Shown here: piece after piece, positions 62,481 through 64,000 of the stretch
Position numbering within the stretch: the stretch's first letter is position 1
Layout of the letters: each line of letters starts with the position of its first letter
Source: Eopsaltria australis
Taxonomy: Eukaryota; Chordata; Aves; Passeriformes; Petroicidae
Direction: 5' to 3'
Length of the DNA: 64,000 nt
Assembly (NCBI GenBank): GCA_034509425.1
Contig: JAVTVJ010000040.1
Span: forward strand, 3,031,501-3,095,500
The notes under the pieces: model-generated
Told to the model about the DNA's origin: nothing
Database searches by the model: none
Seen by the model: the letters and a program-made list of their open reading frames with translations, nothing else
Position numbers and translations under genes: made by a program

Positions 62481-64000
62481 ATGGAGAAAATGTGACAAAA
62501 GTGTGGTGCTGTGTGAGGTGGGCTGGCTGGATTAAATACTGTGTGGAATGGTGGTATCCCACAATGGGAATTAGGAAGAGCTTTCTCTTCCTGTACTAGA
62601 CAGACTTACTATGAGCTTGGGCAGGATATTGTGCTTTACTTTTTCTGCACAAGGTTAAATAACATTTCTCTGTAAAGCAGTCCACTGTGTCTCAGTGGTT
62701 GCAAGCTGGTTGTTTTCAGATGTGTAACCTGCGTCAGCAATCCCACATTGAAAGTGTTTGATTCAAGGAGGTAGAGTGTGGTTAAGAAATTTCAGTCAGC
62801 AGTGGAACTGGTATTGAAGCTCAGTCTCTACTGAGGGAGAAATGACTGTATTGCAGTGCTGGAAATTTGGTGCTTATTTTTCTTTTAAGCTTCAAATAGG
62901 TTGAATTTACTGATGGTATTTTCTTTCAGGGTACAACCCCCCTGCCCTTTTTTCCTCTTGCCTAGAAGAGATGGGAGTTTGGAAGGGCAAAGAAATATTG
63001 TTGCAGATCTGTAATGGCAGTTGATGAGTATCAGTGGTTGCTCTCAAGTTTATTTAATTTGAGATTTAAAAAAAAATAAATTGTTGAATCACTGTATTTG
63101 TCTGGAGTACTTAGAAGACTGGATATGCAAGCACTACCTGATAGTGTGCAAGCTGCCCAGATGTGGCAAATTAAAATTATTCTTACTAAATGTTAAAGAA
63201 CAAAAATAAAGGTGGAACTTTTCTCTTTGCAGTTTTGAAGAAATTTTACATTTCATATTTGCACTCTTTTTGAGTTCCAGTAAAACCAAATTCAAGTCCC
63301 AAAATTAGTACACAAATAAAAAGATTTCCTGTAGTGGTTACTTGAGTTGGAAGGGAAAGTCAAACTGACCCTGCCACATGTGAAGATCCAGACAAAAGTT
63401 CATGATTATTATTTTGAATACGGTGAAGAGGTAATGGTTTATCCATTCCACATTATTATTTAGGCAGTGGGTTTAATATTTTCAAAAGCTTCCCCATCCC
63501 ATCTCCAAAAATCTGGAGACTTAATATTTTTCTGACATAAAAATGAGATATCTTAATTCACATAGATGCCATAATAACATGAAGAAAAGGGTAGAACTTT
63601 ATTTGATTTGTTCTACTTAATATTTTAGTGTCATATTCAGTACTTCTGTGAATTCTGTTCAAGATTTGCTGCTAGCAAACAAGACTTAAAGCTGCCCAGG
63701 AAAGAAAACTGCCTCCAGGAGAGATTTAAAAGCATGGTAATGATCATACTAGCTCAATCCAAGGTGTATTCAGTCTCAAACTATGACTGTTAGTGGCTAC
63801 TTCTGATGAAGATGCAAAAATTGCCAAAAATAACATTTTTAGATTAATCATGTTTCTTCCTAAACATTCGGTTACTTAGGCTTAGAGATGAAGATTTGTT
63901 TTGCTTCCAAATGTGCTAATATAAAAATATGATTATTTTCATTTGAGAGTATAATTCTCTCTATCCATCCATATTTTTTCTTTTAATTCCATCAAGACCT
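62481..64000. other. Non-coding stretch, no gene seen
   Basis: AT-rich DNA without recognisable elements. A run near 63,343-63,365 (GAGTTGGAAGGGAAAGTC) faintly resembles a CR1 tail but is too short to call. Confidence 0.45.

Noticed and set aside
63343..63365. CR1 tail (GAGTTGGAAGGGAAAGTC)
   Set aside because: Match is too short and does not continue on either side.

Overview
The window looks like nuclear DNA from a songbird (Passeriformes). Positions 12-142 hold a tRNA-Ile-derived SINE with a CR1-type tail, the composite structure of TguSINE1, first known from zebra finch. A CR1 tail fragment lies at 51,356-51,410, and several very old amniote repeats (MIR and L3-like) are scattered through the window. 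The sequence is AT-rich, has no bacterial-style gene packing, and has no long open reading frame outside GC-rich DNA. No rRNA, functional tRNA, CRISPR array or intact retroelement gene was seen. No complete protein-coding gene lies in the window.

The only gene-like landmark is near the right end. A CpG island (about 58,655-59,600) contains a minus-strand ATG (58,832) that runs 29 nt to a strong splice donor. About 1.4 kb further along the minus strand is a 38-nt candidate exon (57,375-57,412) with a good acceptor and a good donor. The two join in frame. I read this as the 5' end of a minus-strand gene whose remaining exons lie mostly or wholly beyond position 1. I could not recognise the protein. 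If this is right, most of 1-57,374 is its second intron. This fits the lack of ORFs and the scatter of stretches that look like conserved developmental enhancers.

Layout from left to right: 1-142 TguSINE1; 740-1,180 candidate enhancer; 2,083-2,212 and 6,470-6,592 MIR fossils; 8,440-8,720 and 9,105-9,250 candidate enhancers; 10,530-10,590 MIR-like piece; 14,618-14,772, 16,145-16,250, 19,795-19,990 and 23,531-23,600 L3-like inverted-repeat fossils; 18,745-19,015, 22,490-22,945, 27,890-28,135 and 45,930-46,150 candidate enhancers; 28,164-28,206 TA/CA microsatellite; 30,975-31,068 pure CCCTT/AAGGG pentanucleotide array; 36,709-36,743 a weak microexon candidate; 51,356-51,410 CR1 tail; 53,765-54,262 two more L3-like pieces; 57,375-58,832 the two 5' exons; 58,655-59,600 CpG island; 62,100-62,480 candidate enhancer upstream of the promoter.

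All calls were made by eye. Enhancer calls rest on base composition and motif clusters, not on alignment, and carry low confidence. I found no convincing new biological system. The points most worth checking are the identity of the minus-strand gene, the AAGGG array inside its presumed intron, and the cluster of hairpin-forming ancient repeats.
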